Positions 7,293-13,661 of a stretch of DNA of 23,679 bases are shown here, in pieces. The stretch comes from a virus. The stretch spans positions 1 to 23,679 of the IMG/VR virus record IMGVR_UViG_3300025759_000705, one strand, 5' to 3'. The translations under genes and the position numbers were made by a program. The first letter of the stretch is position 1, and each line of letters opens with the position of its first letter. The notes below the pieces were generated by a model that saw only the letters and a list, made by a program, of their open reading frames with translations, did no database searches and was not told the origin of the DNA.

Positions 7293-8308
7293 TGCAAACT
7301 AAACCTTACGGAGATTTATTCAAATTAATAAGATCGCTTGCTGGTGTAAGTTCTTTTACATCCCAAGAACAAGGGGATATATCCCGATTGATAAATCGTA
7401 GATTAAGTAAAGCGTACAACACAAGTCCTATATGGGATAGGTACGTTGTTTCTAATGAAGAAAGGAATGTAAATAGTTTTACTTTAAGTGGTCTTAGTGA
7501 CTCCAATCCAAATACTGTATACAACGGGGCTTATTACCTTCTTGGTCTTAGGTCTGACAATAGTGCACCCGTATACGTTAAATCAAAAGAGAACACTAAT
7601 TTAAGTCCTTTAATTGTTACAAAATCTGCTACCACTAATCAATGGACTCTTCAAAGAACTAATAGTGTTACTTTAAATTTAGACGGGACAGTGACTTTTA
7701 TTGGAGCAGCTGAGACAGCAAGGTTGGCTCAAGTTGCAAACGATGATGGAAGTTATGAAGATTTCGATAATCCTAGCGGCGTACAGAAATGGACTTTAAC
7801 TGGTGCAACTGGATTCCCCGTATTTAATGAAACAAACTTAGTAGCTTTTGATGAAACGTATTTCAACTCATCTCTTACGTCATCTGGCAAAACCCCTAAG
7901 AACACAATAGGAGAGTTCATAAGAATACATAGGAAAAGAGCTTTTTTAAATAACTCAGCTATTGAGTACGATTTTTTCCTAAACTCAGATGGGGCAAATA
8001 TATTGAACATAACAAGCTCTGATGACACTCACGTGTTTGTTACTTACAAGAAACCATTGACTGAATTCACAACTAGTTCCGATTTTGAAAACTCTACAGA
8101 AGAAGTTCCGGAAGAATTTTTCCATTACTTGGCTCATTCTGTTTACGCCGATTTCCTAAGAATGGATGGTCAGCACGGTAAAGCCCTAACAGAAGAGCAA
8201 CTAGCACAAGACTACTTGGACACACAGCTAGAAAAAATAGATATTCGTAGCAACAATAATTCAATCAACAAAAAATTCTCAACTTACGTCAATCGCCAAA
8301 GTCGTTGA
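7292..8308 (+). CDS. Head-tail adaptor (tail tubular protein A-like) with inserted beta domain
   Basis: A 338-aa protein, probably the ring that joins portal to tail nozzle. The N-terminal helical part (DLFKLIRSLAGVSSFTSQEQ, then ISRLINRRLSKAYNTSPIW) and the C-terminal part (VPEEFFHYLAHSVYADFLRM followed by a KALTEEQLAQDYLD helix) form one helical adaptor domain. Between about residues 65 and 180 lies a Thr/Asn/Ser-rich beta segment starting NTVYNGAYYLLGL, with SAPVYVKSKENTN and TTNQWTLQ: the pattern of a small beta domain inserted in various phage structural proteins. Coupled by one-base overlap to the preceding gene. The adaptor role is inferred from architecture and order; the insert may bind glycans or brace the tail. 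Confidence 0.68.
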   Translation: MQTKPYGDLFKLIRSLAGVSSFTSQEQGDISRLINRRLSKAYNTSPIWDRYVVSNEERNVNSFTLSGLSDSNPNTVYNGAYYLLGLRSDNSAPVYVKSKENTNLSPLIVTKSATTNQWTLQRTNSVTLNLDGTVTFIGAAETARLAQVANDDGSYEDFDNPSGVQKWTLTGATGFPVFNETNLVAFDETYFNSSLTSSGKTPKNTIGEFIRIHRKRAFLNNSAIEYDFFLNSDGANILNITSSDDTHVFVTYKKPLTEFTTSSDFENSTEEVPEEFFHYLAHSVYADFLRMDGQHGKALTEEQLAQDYLDTQLEKIDIRSNNNSINKKFSTYVNRQSR

Positions 8309-8329
8309 CAAATAATATAAAATAGTCCT

Positions 8330-8641
8330 ATGCCTAATTCATTCGTAACTAACTTATATCCTAAACCAACTAAAGGTGTTACAGATCAAACGCTGTCAAT
8401 TACAACTGGTACATCAACATTTAGTGCTTTCAATAGCTTGACTAAATATATTGCACTAGATGTTCAAGACGTAGATGTTAGAGTAACATTTGATGGCAGC
8501 ACACCAAGTACTAGTAACGGTCACATTCTTTATGCTGGTCGATCATATACATTTAGCAAAGCAGCCGCAGAGGATGCAATCTTTGCTAGAAAATCATCTA
8601 GTGGTACTGCTGTTATTCACGCTTCAGAGTTTACAGACTAA
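8330..8641 (+). CDS. Small virion-like structural protein, 103 aa
   Basis: A compact beta-rich protein, with DVRVTFDGSTPSTSNGHILY followed by AAAEDAIFARKSSSGTAVIH. The VTFDG.. / SNGH / final 'IHASEF' arrangement is a pattern I associate with short structural proteins of marine and aquatic phages, in which one beta-sandwich is made. The stop codon overlaps the next ATG by one base, tying its translation to the lectin-like gene. Function not established; accessory tail or spike protein is plausible. An A/T-rich leader without Shine-Dalgarno precedes the ATG. Confidence 0.65.
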   Translation: MPNSFVTNLYPKPTKGVTDQTLSITTGTSTFSAFNSLTKYIALDVQDVDVRVTFDGSTPSTSNGHILYAGRSYTFSKAAAEDAIFARKSSSGTAVIHASEFTD

Positions 8642-10065
8642 TGTCATCCGAACACCTAGCTTCAGCCCAGAATCAACTAAAGGGTGATTTAGCTGGTTCG
8701 TGGAATATCTTAGACGGTGCTTCCGGTCAGTACACCGACCTAGGAATCGCACGTAGATTCGGTGGTTCAGCAGCAGCGTATTCATTGCGTGACATTGGTG
8801 CAATGAACGGAAGAGTTGTAAAGGTTCGTAGAGAACAAGACACAACTCCAGTAGACTTTAGTGCAAGTCAAGTATCTAGTGGTTCAATAGAACAGTTTGC
8901 GATTGGTCAAAGTGTATTAGATAAGTACAATGATGCTGCATATTTTCCGGCAGATAGTGCATACTTTAGTGTAACGAACATTGCTTTAACTGGATCTTTT
9001 ACTATTACAGTTAGTTTTATTTTTACTGGAGATGAAAATGTAAATCAACAAACTCTTTTTTGGGGTAATGCTGGTAGAGACACAATTAGCTTTACAGATT
9101 ACAGCACATTTAGGTTTAGAAGAGATGCAGATAACAAAACCATTACTCTAGACTCAGACATCAAGAAAAACACTTTACACACTTTGGTTGTAACTAGAGA
9201 TGGTTCAAATGTAGTTAGTATTAGTATAGATGGAGTAACACAAAGCAATACAGTTACAGAAGCTGGAACATATAACATTGAAAGAATGGGTTTTCGTAAT
9301 AGAGGAACTGAGTTTGATATTAACATAAATGGGGTTGCCGCTTATACTGGAGATGGTGCTGATGCCTCAAATTGGACAGATACCCTTGGTTCAAATGATG
9401 CAACCAAGGTTGGTTCTCCAGCAGCATTTACTGGTCAAGGTATATCAGCATTCGTTGATACTTGGTATGACCAAAGTGGTAGTGGTAACAATGCAGTTCA
9501 AGCAACAACAACTAAACAACCGAAGATTATATCTGATGGAAGTATCGTTTCAAATGCCAATGGTTTTGCTTCAATAAAATTTGAATCAGCTAATTCAACA
9601 GAGCTAGATATTGGCAGATTAATAAGCAACCTTAATTCTGTAAGTGCATATGCAGTAACTCAAAAAGATGATACTGACAGCAATGTAGCAGCTGGGTTAA
9701 ACCAAGGTTCAAGTGCTGATAGCTCTAGATTCTTTTTACCTTTTTATACAAGTTCAACAGCTCCAAAATTCGGATATCATAATAATGCAGCAAAAATTAG
9801 TTTCGGAACTGTATCAACTGGAACTTGTAATATGTACTCAGTATTTTCTGGAGACACAAACATAGAAGCATTCTTAAATGGCTCTAGTGTCGGAACAACA
9901 ACTTTGGCAGACCAAGCTGTAACTTCTTCAGCCTCTAAGTTGGGTCAAATCGCTAATACATTTCGTTTTGATGGAGTAATGTCCGAAATATATTTAACAA
10001 CTAACAAACTACAAGATGATGCTTCTGATATAAACAATGATGTCATCAACTATTATAATTTATAA
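8641..10065 (+). CDS. LamG/concanavalin-like tail protein, candidate receptor-binding protein
   Basis: The 474-aa product is built from lectin-like beta modules. An N-terminal segment (AAYSLRDIGAMNGRVVKVRR, about residues 45-64) resembles the start of arabinofuranosidase-B-like or lectin modules. About residues 95-235 form a LamG-like jelly-roll (GSFTITVSFIFTGDENVN; LHTLVVTRDGSNVVSISIDG). The first module then seems to resume with FVDTWYDQSGSGNNAVQ (271-287), a motif common in glycan-binding phage proteins, and a second concanavalin-like half runs to the end (SVSAYAVTQKDD; FRFDGVMSEIYLTTN). No glycosidase catalytic pair is evident. Binding host surface polysaccharide is the likely role, as a tail fibre or head-decorating lectin. 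Coupled to the genes on both sides. Confidence 0.7.
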   Translation: MSSEHLASAQNQLKGDLAGSWNILDGASGQYTDLGIARRFGGSAAAYSLRDIGAMNGRVVKVRREQDTTPVDFSASQVSSGSIEQFAIGQSVLDKYNDAAYFPADSAYFSVTNIALTGSFTITVSFIFTGDENVNQQTLFWGNAGRDTISFTDYSTFRFRRDADNKTITLDSDIKKNTLHTLVVTRDGSNVVSISIDGVTQSNTVTEAGTYNIERMGFRNRGTEFDININGVAAYTGDGADASNWTDTLGSNDATKVGSPAAFTGQGISAFVDTWYDQSGSGNNAVQATTTKQPKIISDGSIVSNANGFASIKFESANSTELDIGRLISNLNSVSAYAVTQKDDTDSNVAAGLNQGSSADSSRFFLPFYTSSTAPKFGYHNNAAKISFGTVSTGTCNMYSVFSGDTNIEAFLNGSSVGTTTLADQAVTSSASKLGQIANTFRFDGVMSEIYLTTNKLQDDASDINNDVINYYNL

Positions 10066-10067
10066 TT

Positions 10068-10331
10068 ATGAACGATTCAGAGGGAGAACCAATAGTAGGA
10101 TATTTAGTATTCAATGATTTTGATACTGCACTAGCTCGTGCTGATGCAGAGGGTTCTGCTTGTAACTTTGCTTACTTTCAAGGTACTGGAGCTACTAGAT
10201 ACAGAACTTACCCACAAGAATTATCTAATGGTAAGTGGGCTTTGAATATAGCTAAGTACTCAGCACTAACAGATGATGAAATTAGTTCATTGCAATCATC
10301 AGTAACATTTAAACCAGTAGAAGAAGAATAA
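10068..10331 (+). CDS. Hypothetical protein, 87 aa, after the lectin-like protein
   Basis: Two bases after the lectin-like gene and overlapping the next start (TAATG). The acidic product (VGYLVFNDFDTALARADAEG, then YRTYPQELSNGKWALNIAKY and a LTDDEISSL helix) looks like a small folded alpha/beta protein. A location directly after a fibre-like gene is typical for fibre assembly chaperones or capping proteins, which is a contextual guess. No family recognised. Confidence 0.62.
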   Translation: MNDSEGEPIVGYLVFNDFDTALARADAEGSACNFAYFQGTGATRYRTYPQELSNGKWALNIAKYSALTDDEISSLQSSVTFKPVEEE

Positions 10332-10492
10332 TGGAAGAGACATTACAAAGATTGGCAGTAGGCATATATGGCTTTATAGCTACAGAGATGCTTGTGGATG
10401 TGGATTTGATGCTGTCCATCTTGGGTAGAGTCGTGGTTATTTCTTTAACAATATTATCAATCATCAAGATGTGGAGGGACATTAAGAAATGA
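10331..10492 (+). CDS. Small membrane protein, 53 aa, in the lysis-like cluster
   Basis: Start codon overlaps the preceding stop (TAATG) and its TGA overlaps the next ATG (ATGA), so it is embedded in a coupled chain. The product has a hydrophobic stretch from about residue 8 to 45 (RVVVISLTILSIIKMW at its end) with two acidic residues in the middle (LVDVDLML), giving one or two membrane passes, and a basic C-terminal WRDIKK. Size, topology and position directly before a 3TM holin candidate fit a holin partner or antiholin. The role is inference. Confidence 0.65.
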   Translation: MEETLQRLAVGIYGFIATEMLVDVDLMLSILGRVVVISLTILSIIKMWRDIKK

Positions 10493-10896
10493 CAACAGAA
10501 CTATTAGCAATGTTAGGAGGCGGATTCTCTGGATTCGTATTTAAATTAATTGGAACTATGGTGCAGAATCAAGCAGCCATTACTGAAGGACTTATCAAAA
10601 AGCAACAAGCATCTGACGATAGTGCAGATAGAGCCGCAGCTAGAGTGGATGCCTTCGGTGCTTGGACACGCCGGATTATTGTACTTACAGTCCTATTTGG
10701 GGTAATCATCGCACCGTTCATCTTAGCACATAGCGAAGAGGGAGTAACGGTAGCAAGTGAATACAGTAAATGGTTCGGTTTCGCAAAAGGAACAGCGTAC
10801 CAAACTCTTCACGGTTACATAATTTTACCCGAAATTAAAACAGCGGTTATCAGTATCATTTCTTTCTACTTCGGAAGTGCCGCAGTAAGCAAGTAA
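10489..10896 (+). CDS. Holin candidate, 3TM type, 135 aa
   Basis: Three hydrophobic segments are seen: about 6-22 (LAMLGGGFSGFVFKLIG), 63-80 (IIVLTVLFGVIIAPFILA) and 115-132 (EIKTAVISIISFYFGSAA). A polar linker rich in Asp/Arg/Ala (SDDSADRAAARVDAF) ends in AWTRR before the second segment, the arrangement of 3TM phage holins, which form inner-membrane holes releasing endolysin. The start is coupled to the upstream gene by ATGA. A cytoplasmic GH24 lysozyme without export signal is encoded elsewhere in the window and would need such a holin. Confidence 0.68.
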   Translation: MTTELLAMLGGGFSGFVFKLIGTMVQNQAAITEGLIKKQQASDDSADRAAARVDAFGAWTRRIIVLTVLFGVIIAPFILAHSEEGVTVASEYSKWFGFAKGTAYQTLHGYIILPEIKTAVISIISFYFGSAAVSK

Positions 10897-10900
10897 TGAA

Positions 10901-11827
10901 ATGGATAAGAAATCTGCTAAGAAACTTCTTCTTGAGCATAAGGATGCACTTGAGACTCTTCTCAAATCAGAAGGTTTGGCAGATGTTAAAGCAGAGGTTG
11001 AGAGCAACCTTGAGCAAGCTAAAGAAGCTAGTAAAAAGGTAGGGAAGGACTTAGCTAAAGAAGCCGGAAAAGAAGTAGCCAAGGATCAAGCAAAGCAAAC
11101 AGTTGTCCAAAGGGCAGTAGAACAAGTACAAAATGTAGCCGCTCCGATAATAGAAAAGGTTACGACATTAGGAACAGCTGGGACGGTAGCGATGGGAACA
11201 GCGGCAGTGACTCAAGTAGAGTTAGCTACGGATCAGACCGAAACATTAGTAGCTCTAGTAGCTAATGATGTCGTGGAGCAAAGGATTGAAGCTCCGATGT
11301 TTATCGATGTCTTTGTAGACTTCGAGGCAGTCAATGACTGGGGTCAAGAAGTTATGGCTGAGAAGGTGGAGGAGGCACAGACCTTCGCTTCCGAGGTGTC
11401 CGAACAGATACAGATACAGTCCGAAACTTCCTCTGAGCCGGATCCCAAACCTCAACCCGTTGTCGCTTCCGATACTGTTGAGGAAAAGTCTTCCGATGAG
11501 AAATCTGAGCCAACCGATAAATCGTTAGAATCGGAAAAACAACAAAAGCAAGAAACCAAAGTAGAGAAGTCATCTGAGGAAAAAGAAGAAGTTAAAGAAG
11601 ATAGTCCAAAAGAAGATAAAGAAGATAAGCCAGTAAAAGGCCAAGAACCCAAAACTGAAGATAAGAAACAATCTGAACAAAAGGTAGAAAAGACTCCATC
11701 AGAAGAGATTAAAGAGGAAGTAAAGGAAGAAGTCAAGCAAGATCCGCCAAAAGTTGAAACCCCTACGATTGAAGAAATGGACCCAATAAAACCACACGAT
11801 TTAGTAGAACCTAGCCCAATAATATAA
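10901..11827 (+). CDS. K/E/P-rich protein with hydrophobic segment, 308 aa, unknown
   Basis: N-terminal 75 residues are Lys/Ala/Glu-rich and helical (DLAKEAGKEVAKDQAKQTVV). A weakly hydrophobic stretch follows (TTLGTAGTVAMGTAAVTQVE, about 88-107) and then a short folded-looking part (APMFIDVFVDFEAVNDW). From about residue 175 to the end the protein is a low-complexity Lys/Glu/Ser/Pro tail. The design, a possible membrane segment plus a long extended charged linker, recalls envelope-spanning proteins such as TonB or spanins, but no lipobox or diagnostic spanin motif is seen. The ATG at 10901 follows TAATGAA; another ATG at 10896 is in a different, short frame. The next gene starts in its stop (TAATG). 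Function unknown. Confidence 0.68.
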   Translation: MDKKSAKKLLLEHKDALETLLKSEGLADVKAEVESNLEQAKEASKKVGKDLAKEAGKEVAKDQAKQTVVQRAVEQVQNVAAPIIEKVTTLGTAGTVAMGTAAVTQVELATDQTETLVALVANDVVEQRIEAPMFIDVFVDFEAVNDWGQEVMAEKVEEAQTFASEVSEQIQIQSETSSEPDPKPQPVVASDTVEEKSSDEKSEPTDKSLESEKQQKQETKVEKSSEEKEEVKEDSPKEDKEDKPVKGQEPKTEDKKQSEQKVEKTPSEEIKEEVKEEVKQDPPKVETPTIEEMDPIKPHDLVEPSPII

Positions 11828-11985
11828 TGGAATTTTTTGAACACATATTTGGAAACTACAAAGACAACCTCACAGCAATGGGGCTTGCCTACATTGGTAT
11901 ACTATCAATAGTGGCAATGTTTTTGCCCAAGAACAACATCCTTAACAAAATCCTCAACGAAATAAAATCCTTATTTAAAAAATGA
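11827..11985 (+). CDS. Single-TM small protein, 52 aa
   Basis: Start overlaps the preceding stop (TAATG) and its TGA overlaps the next ATG (ATGA). A single transmembrane helix (LAYIGILSIVAMFLP, about 20-34) follows a mixed N-terminus (MEFFEHIFGNYKD), and the C-terminus is a basic amphipathic helix (ILNKILNEIKSLFKK). The layout is that of a small membrane-anchored protein, possibly another holin or antiholin or a partner of the adjacent PEP-CTERM-like protein. No family is recognised. Confidence 0.65.
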   Translation: MEFFEHIFGNYKDNLTAMGLAYIGILSIVAMFLPKNNILNKILNEIKSLFKK

Positions 11986-12281
11986 GCCACGAGTCCCAAA
12001 CTAGAGATTTACCAATAACTTATATTGAAACTGATTATGACTACGATTCTAATTATAGTTTCGATAAAGAAAATGGATTTTTTTACATTGAACCAATCCC
12101 GGAGTTTATTAGACAAGAGTTTGAAGGATTGCACTACAAAGGAGTAGATTACTCTTGGGACGAGATAAATTACAGAATGGGAGTAGAGTACACACCGTCT
12201 GTACCAGAGCCTTCTTCAGTCGGACTCGTGATGGGAACAATTTTTACAGCATTTGTGCTGATTAAAACATTAACAAAATAA
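11982..12281 (+). CDS. PEP-CTERM-like small protein, 99 aa
   Basis: The last 27 residues look like a PEP-CTERM sorting signal: Val-Pro-Glu-Pro-Ser-Ser at 74-79, a hydrophobic helix (VGLVMGTIFTAFVLI, 80-94) and a short basic end (KTLTK). In bacteria this tripartite tail is recognised by exosortase, which cleaves near PEP and anchors or releases the protein at the cell surface. The remaining 70 residues are acidic and Tyr-rich (IETDYDYDSNYSF; GVDYSWDEINYRMGVEY). No N-terminal Sec signal peptide is visible, unlike ordinary exosortase substrates. Start is coupled by ATGA to the 52-aa membrane protein. A plain C-terminal tail anchor with a chance PEP triplet is the main alternative. Confidence 0.65.
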   Translation: MSHESQTRDLPITYIETDYDYDSNYSFDKENGFFYIEPIPEFIRQEFEGLHYKGVDYSWDEINYRMGVEYTPSVPEPSSVGLVMGTIFTAFVLIKTLTK

Positions 12282-12294
12282 CAAAGGAAATATT

Positions 12295-12372
12295 ATGCCC
12301 GGACATTATGGAAAAGGTAGCTGCGGAGAGAAAGTCTCTGGTGGCAAAAAAGGTAAAGGAATGCGTAAGTAA
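12295..12372 (+). CDS. Very small basic Gly/Lys-rich protein, 25 aa
   Basis: An ATG preceded by AAAGGAA opens a 25-codon frame, MPGHYGKGSCGEK then a Gly/Lys-rich end, whose TAA overlaps the next ATG. Short 'MPG..YGKK' proteins of this style occur in aquatic phage genomes next to other small basic genes. Support comes from the ribosome binding site, the overlap and the neighbours; length alone would not justify it. Confidence 0.5.
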   Translation: MPGHYGKGSCGEKVSGGKKGKGMRK

Positions 12373-12500
12373 TGGCTATTACTTCAATAGTATTCTTTGG
12401 TAAAAAGGACAAGAAAGCGTGTTGCCCAGCTTGTGCCGCCGAAATGGAGGCACAGCAAGGCAGACGTAAACAACCTAATTATAAGCGGAGGAAAGTGTAA
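12372..12500 (+). CDS. Small Cys-rich basic protein, 42 aa
   Basis: Starts in the stop of the 25-aa gene and ends in the start of the next (TAATG at both ends). The product has an N-terminal hydrophobic piece (MAITSIVFFG), a cluster ACCPACAAE that could be half of a zinc knuckle (three Cys within four residues), and a basic tail (GRRKQPNYKRRKV). Too small for confident assignment; a metal- or nucleic-acid-binding peptide is possible. Confidence 0.55.
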   Translation: MAITSIVFFGKKDKKACCPACAAEMEAQQGRRKQPNYKRRKV

Positions 12501-12619
12501 TGCCCCTAGAAAAATATAGCGAAAAGCAAAAGAAGTTAGCTAGGTTAGCAATTCCTAGAGACAAGATAACAGCAGCAGACTTGGAGGTACTTCGTGGCGG
12601 AAAAAAGAAAAGGAAATAA
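12500..12619 (+). CDS. Small basic protein, 39 aa
   Basis: Start overlaps the upstream stop (TAATG). The product is helical and basic (YSEKQKKLARLAIPRDKITA) with a terminal GGKKKRK. The sequence AIPRDKITAADLEVLR looks like one short folded hairpin, similar to conserved small phage proteins carrying an 'R..IT..D...LR' motif. Its 3' end overlaps the next gene by 26 bases in another frame. Confidence 0.55.
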   Translation: MPLEKYSEKQKKLARLAIPRDKITAADLEVLRGGKKKRK

Positions 12620-12755
12620 AATCTGCCCAGCTGGGATAGCTTGGGCTCGTAGGACTTTTGACAAGTACCCATCCGCTTATGCGAATATGGCTGCTTCAAA
12701 GTACTGCAAGGACCCGAACTATGCTAAAGGTGCTAAGAAGAGAAAGAAGAAATAA
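12594..12755 (+). CDS. Small Cys/Lys-rich phage protein with YPSAYAN motif, 53 aa (GTG start)
   Basis: GTG start with GGAGG at 12583-12587, seven bases upstream, inside the previous gene. The protein contains CPAGIAWARRTFDKYPSAYA followed by NMAASKYC: a helix bracketed by Cys 11 and Cys 38, then a poly-basic tail (KGAKKRKKK). I recognise this KYPSAYAN..A...C pattern from small conserved proteins of unknown function in marine and aquatic phages. A virion-internal DNA-binding role is possible from its charge. The stop overlaps the next ATG (TAATG). Confidence 0.7.
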   Translation: MAEKRKGNKICPAGIAWARRTFDKYPSAYANMAASKYCKDPNYAKGAKKRKKK

Positions 12756-13000
12756 TGGGTGAGCTTAAAAAGTGGAGAGAGCAAAAGTGGGTTCGCATCG
12801 GGGTTGATGGCGAGATTAAAGGACCTTGCGGTACTTCAAAGAACAAGAAACGCCCAGACAGATGCCTTCCATTGGCTAAAGCTAGAAGTTTATCGAAAGC
12901 TGAAAGAGCCGCCACAGCTAGAAAGAAAAAAGCTGGAGGAGCAAAAGGAAAACAATTTGTACCGAATACGCCAAAGGCAAGAGTAAGAACTAAAAAGTAA
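12755..13000 (+). CDS. Small basic phage protein with CG..RPDRCLP motif, 81 aa
   Basis: Starts in the stop of the previous gene. The motif series WVRIGVDGEIKGPCG (Cys 25), then RPDRCLPLAKARSLSKAERA (Cys 37) and ARKKKAGG is a conserved pattern in small phage proteins of unknown function: a Trp-Val strand, two Cys 12 residues apart, and a Ser-rich turn before a basic helix. Net charge is strongly positive, favouring nucleic-acid contact. Another frame across the same bases gives a longer-looking but poorly motivated peptide and was not chosen. Confidence 0.72.
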   Translation: MGELKKWREQKWVRIGVDGEIKGPCGTSKNKKRPDRCLPLAKARSLSKAERAATARKKKAGGAKGKQFVPNTPKARVRTKK

Positions 13001-13416
13001 TGATTAAAGTAATAAGAAACCCAGATGGAAGCATTAGAGCTGCTTACAGTGTAGACAGCCTAGGCAATAGAGTTTACGGTTCAGACCCTACTCCATTGCC
13101 AGTGCTTGGTTCTATGCCTACAATGCCTAAAGCTCCATCTCCTTCAATCAATAGTATTACGGATTCTATGCTAGGTGGAATGGGAAAGCCTTCCGTAGAC
13201 CCATTCACTGGATCAAACAAACCTAGAACATTTGATGATTTTAAAAATTTCATAGCACTCAATAAGAAAAATTTTGTTCGAGATTTTGGTAAAAAAGAGG
13301 GTATGCAAAGATTCAATGAAGTTTTAAACCAAGTACAAGAAGGTCTTTTTGATAAACTTACTGAAGAAGAGGCTAAGTACGTAGACGATTTAAAAAATAA
13401 TAGAGTGAATTTATAA
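13000..13416 (+). CDS. Hypothetical protein, 138 aa
   Basis: Coupled at both ends by TAATG overlaps. The N-terminus (VIRNPDGSIRAAYSVDSLGN) is a beta hairpin-like stretch, followed by a Pro/Met-rich linker (PVLGSMPTMPKAPSPS) and a helical C-terminal domain (FKNFIALNKKNFVRDFGKKE; EEEAKYVDDLKNN). It is neutral to mildly basic, unlike its Cys-rich neighbours. No family recognised; position suggests a virion-associated or assembly protein. Confidence 0.66.
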   Translation: MIKVIRNPDGSIRAAYSVDSLGNRVYGSDPTPLPVLGSMPTMPKAPSPSINSITDSMLGGMGKPSVDPFTGSNKPRTFDDFKNFIALNKKNFVRDFGKKEGMQRFNEVLNQVQEGLFDKLTEEEAKYVDDLKNNRVNL

Positions 13417-13661
13417 TGGCTATCGACAAAAAGAAGATGAAGTGCAATGTACCTCGCCGAGATGTTCAAGGCGGCAAGAAGTTCGTTGTAAAGGCTTGTG
13501 AAGGTGGTAAAGAAAAGATCATTCGATTCGGAGATGCGAATATGAAGATCAAAAAGAATATACCAGCTCGTAAGAAGAGCTATTGTGCTCGTAGTGCTGG
13601 AATCAAAGGAAAGGGAAAGATGTCAGCTAACTATTGGTCAAGGAGAGCTTGGGGTTGCTAG
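13416..13661 (+). CDS. Small Cys/Lys-rich phage protein ending YWSRRAW.C, 81 aa
   Basis: Start overlaps the upstream stop; its TAG directly abuts the next ATG. The product combines an N-terminal Cys-containing beta part (KKFVVKACEGGKEKIIRFGD) and the motif KKSYCARSAGIKG...YWSRRAWGC at the C-terminus (Cys 57 and Cys 81). The 'RFGD..M.IKK....KKSYCARS' pattern is a known conserved small-protein type in aquatic phages, without an assigned function that I know. High Lys/Arg content suggests DNA or RNA binding inside the virion or during assembly. Confidence 0.74.
   Translation: MAIDKKKMKCNVPRRDVQGGKKFVVKACEGGKEKIIRFGDANMKIKKNIPARKKSYCARSAGIKGKGKMSANYWSRRAWGC

Noticed and set aside
8305-8321. TTGACA followed by TATAAA, promoter-like
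   Set aside because: Only five bases separate the two hexamers instead of about 17, and no good -10 lies at the right distance. The TTGACA includes the TGA stop of the adaptor gene.
10896-11042. 48-aa frame starting at a TAATG overlap with the holin candidate stop
   Set aside because: It lies fully inside the 308-aa gene in another frame. The overlap pattern fits the neighbourhood and the basic hydrophobic start (KWIRNLLRNFFLSIR) is curious, but the longer frame has consistent helical composition from its own ATG five bases later.
11452-11844. 130-aa open frame on the minus strand, Ser/Phe-rich
   Set aside because: It is the complement of the Lys/Glu-rich low-complexity tail on the plus strand, which creates long Ser/Phe/Leu frames without real coding signal.
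12759-12986. 75-aa alternative frame over the CG..RPDRCLP gene
   Set aside because: The frame beginning at 12755 carries the recognisable WVRI / CG / RPDRCLP motifs and joins its neighbours by TAATG overlaps on both sides.
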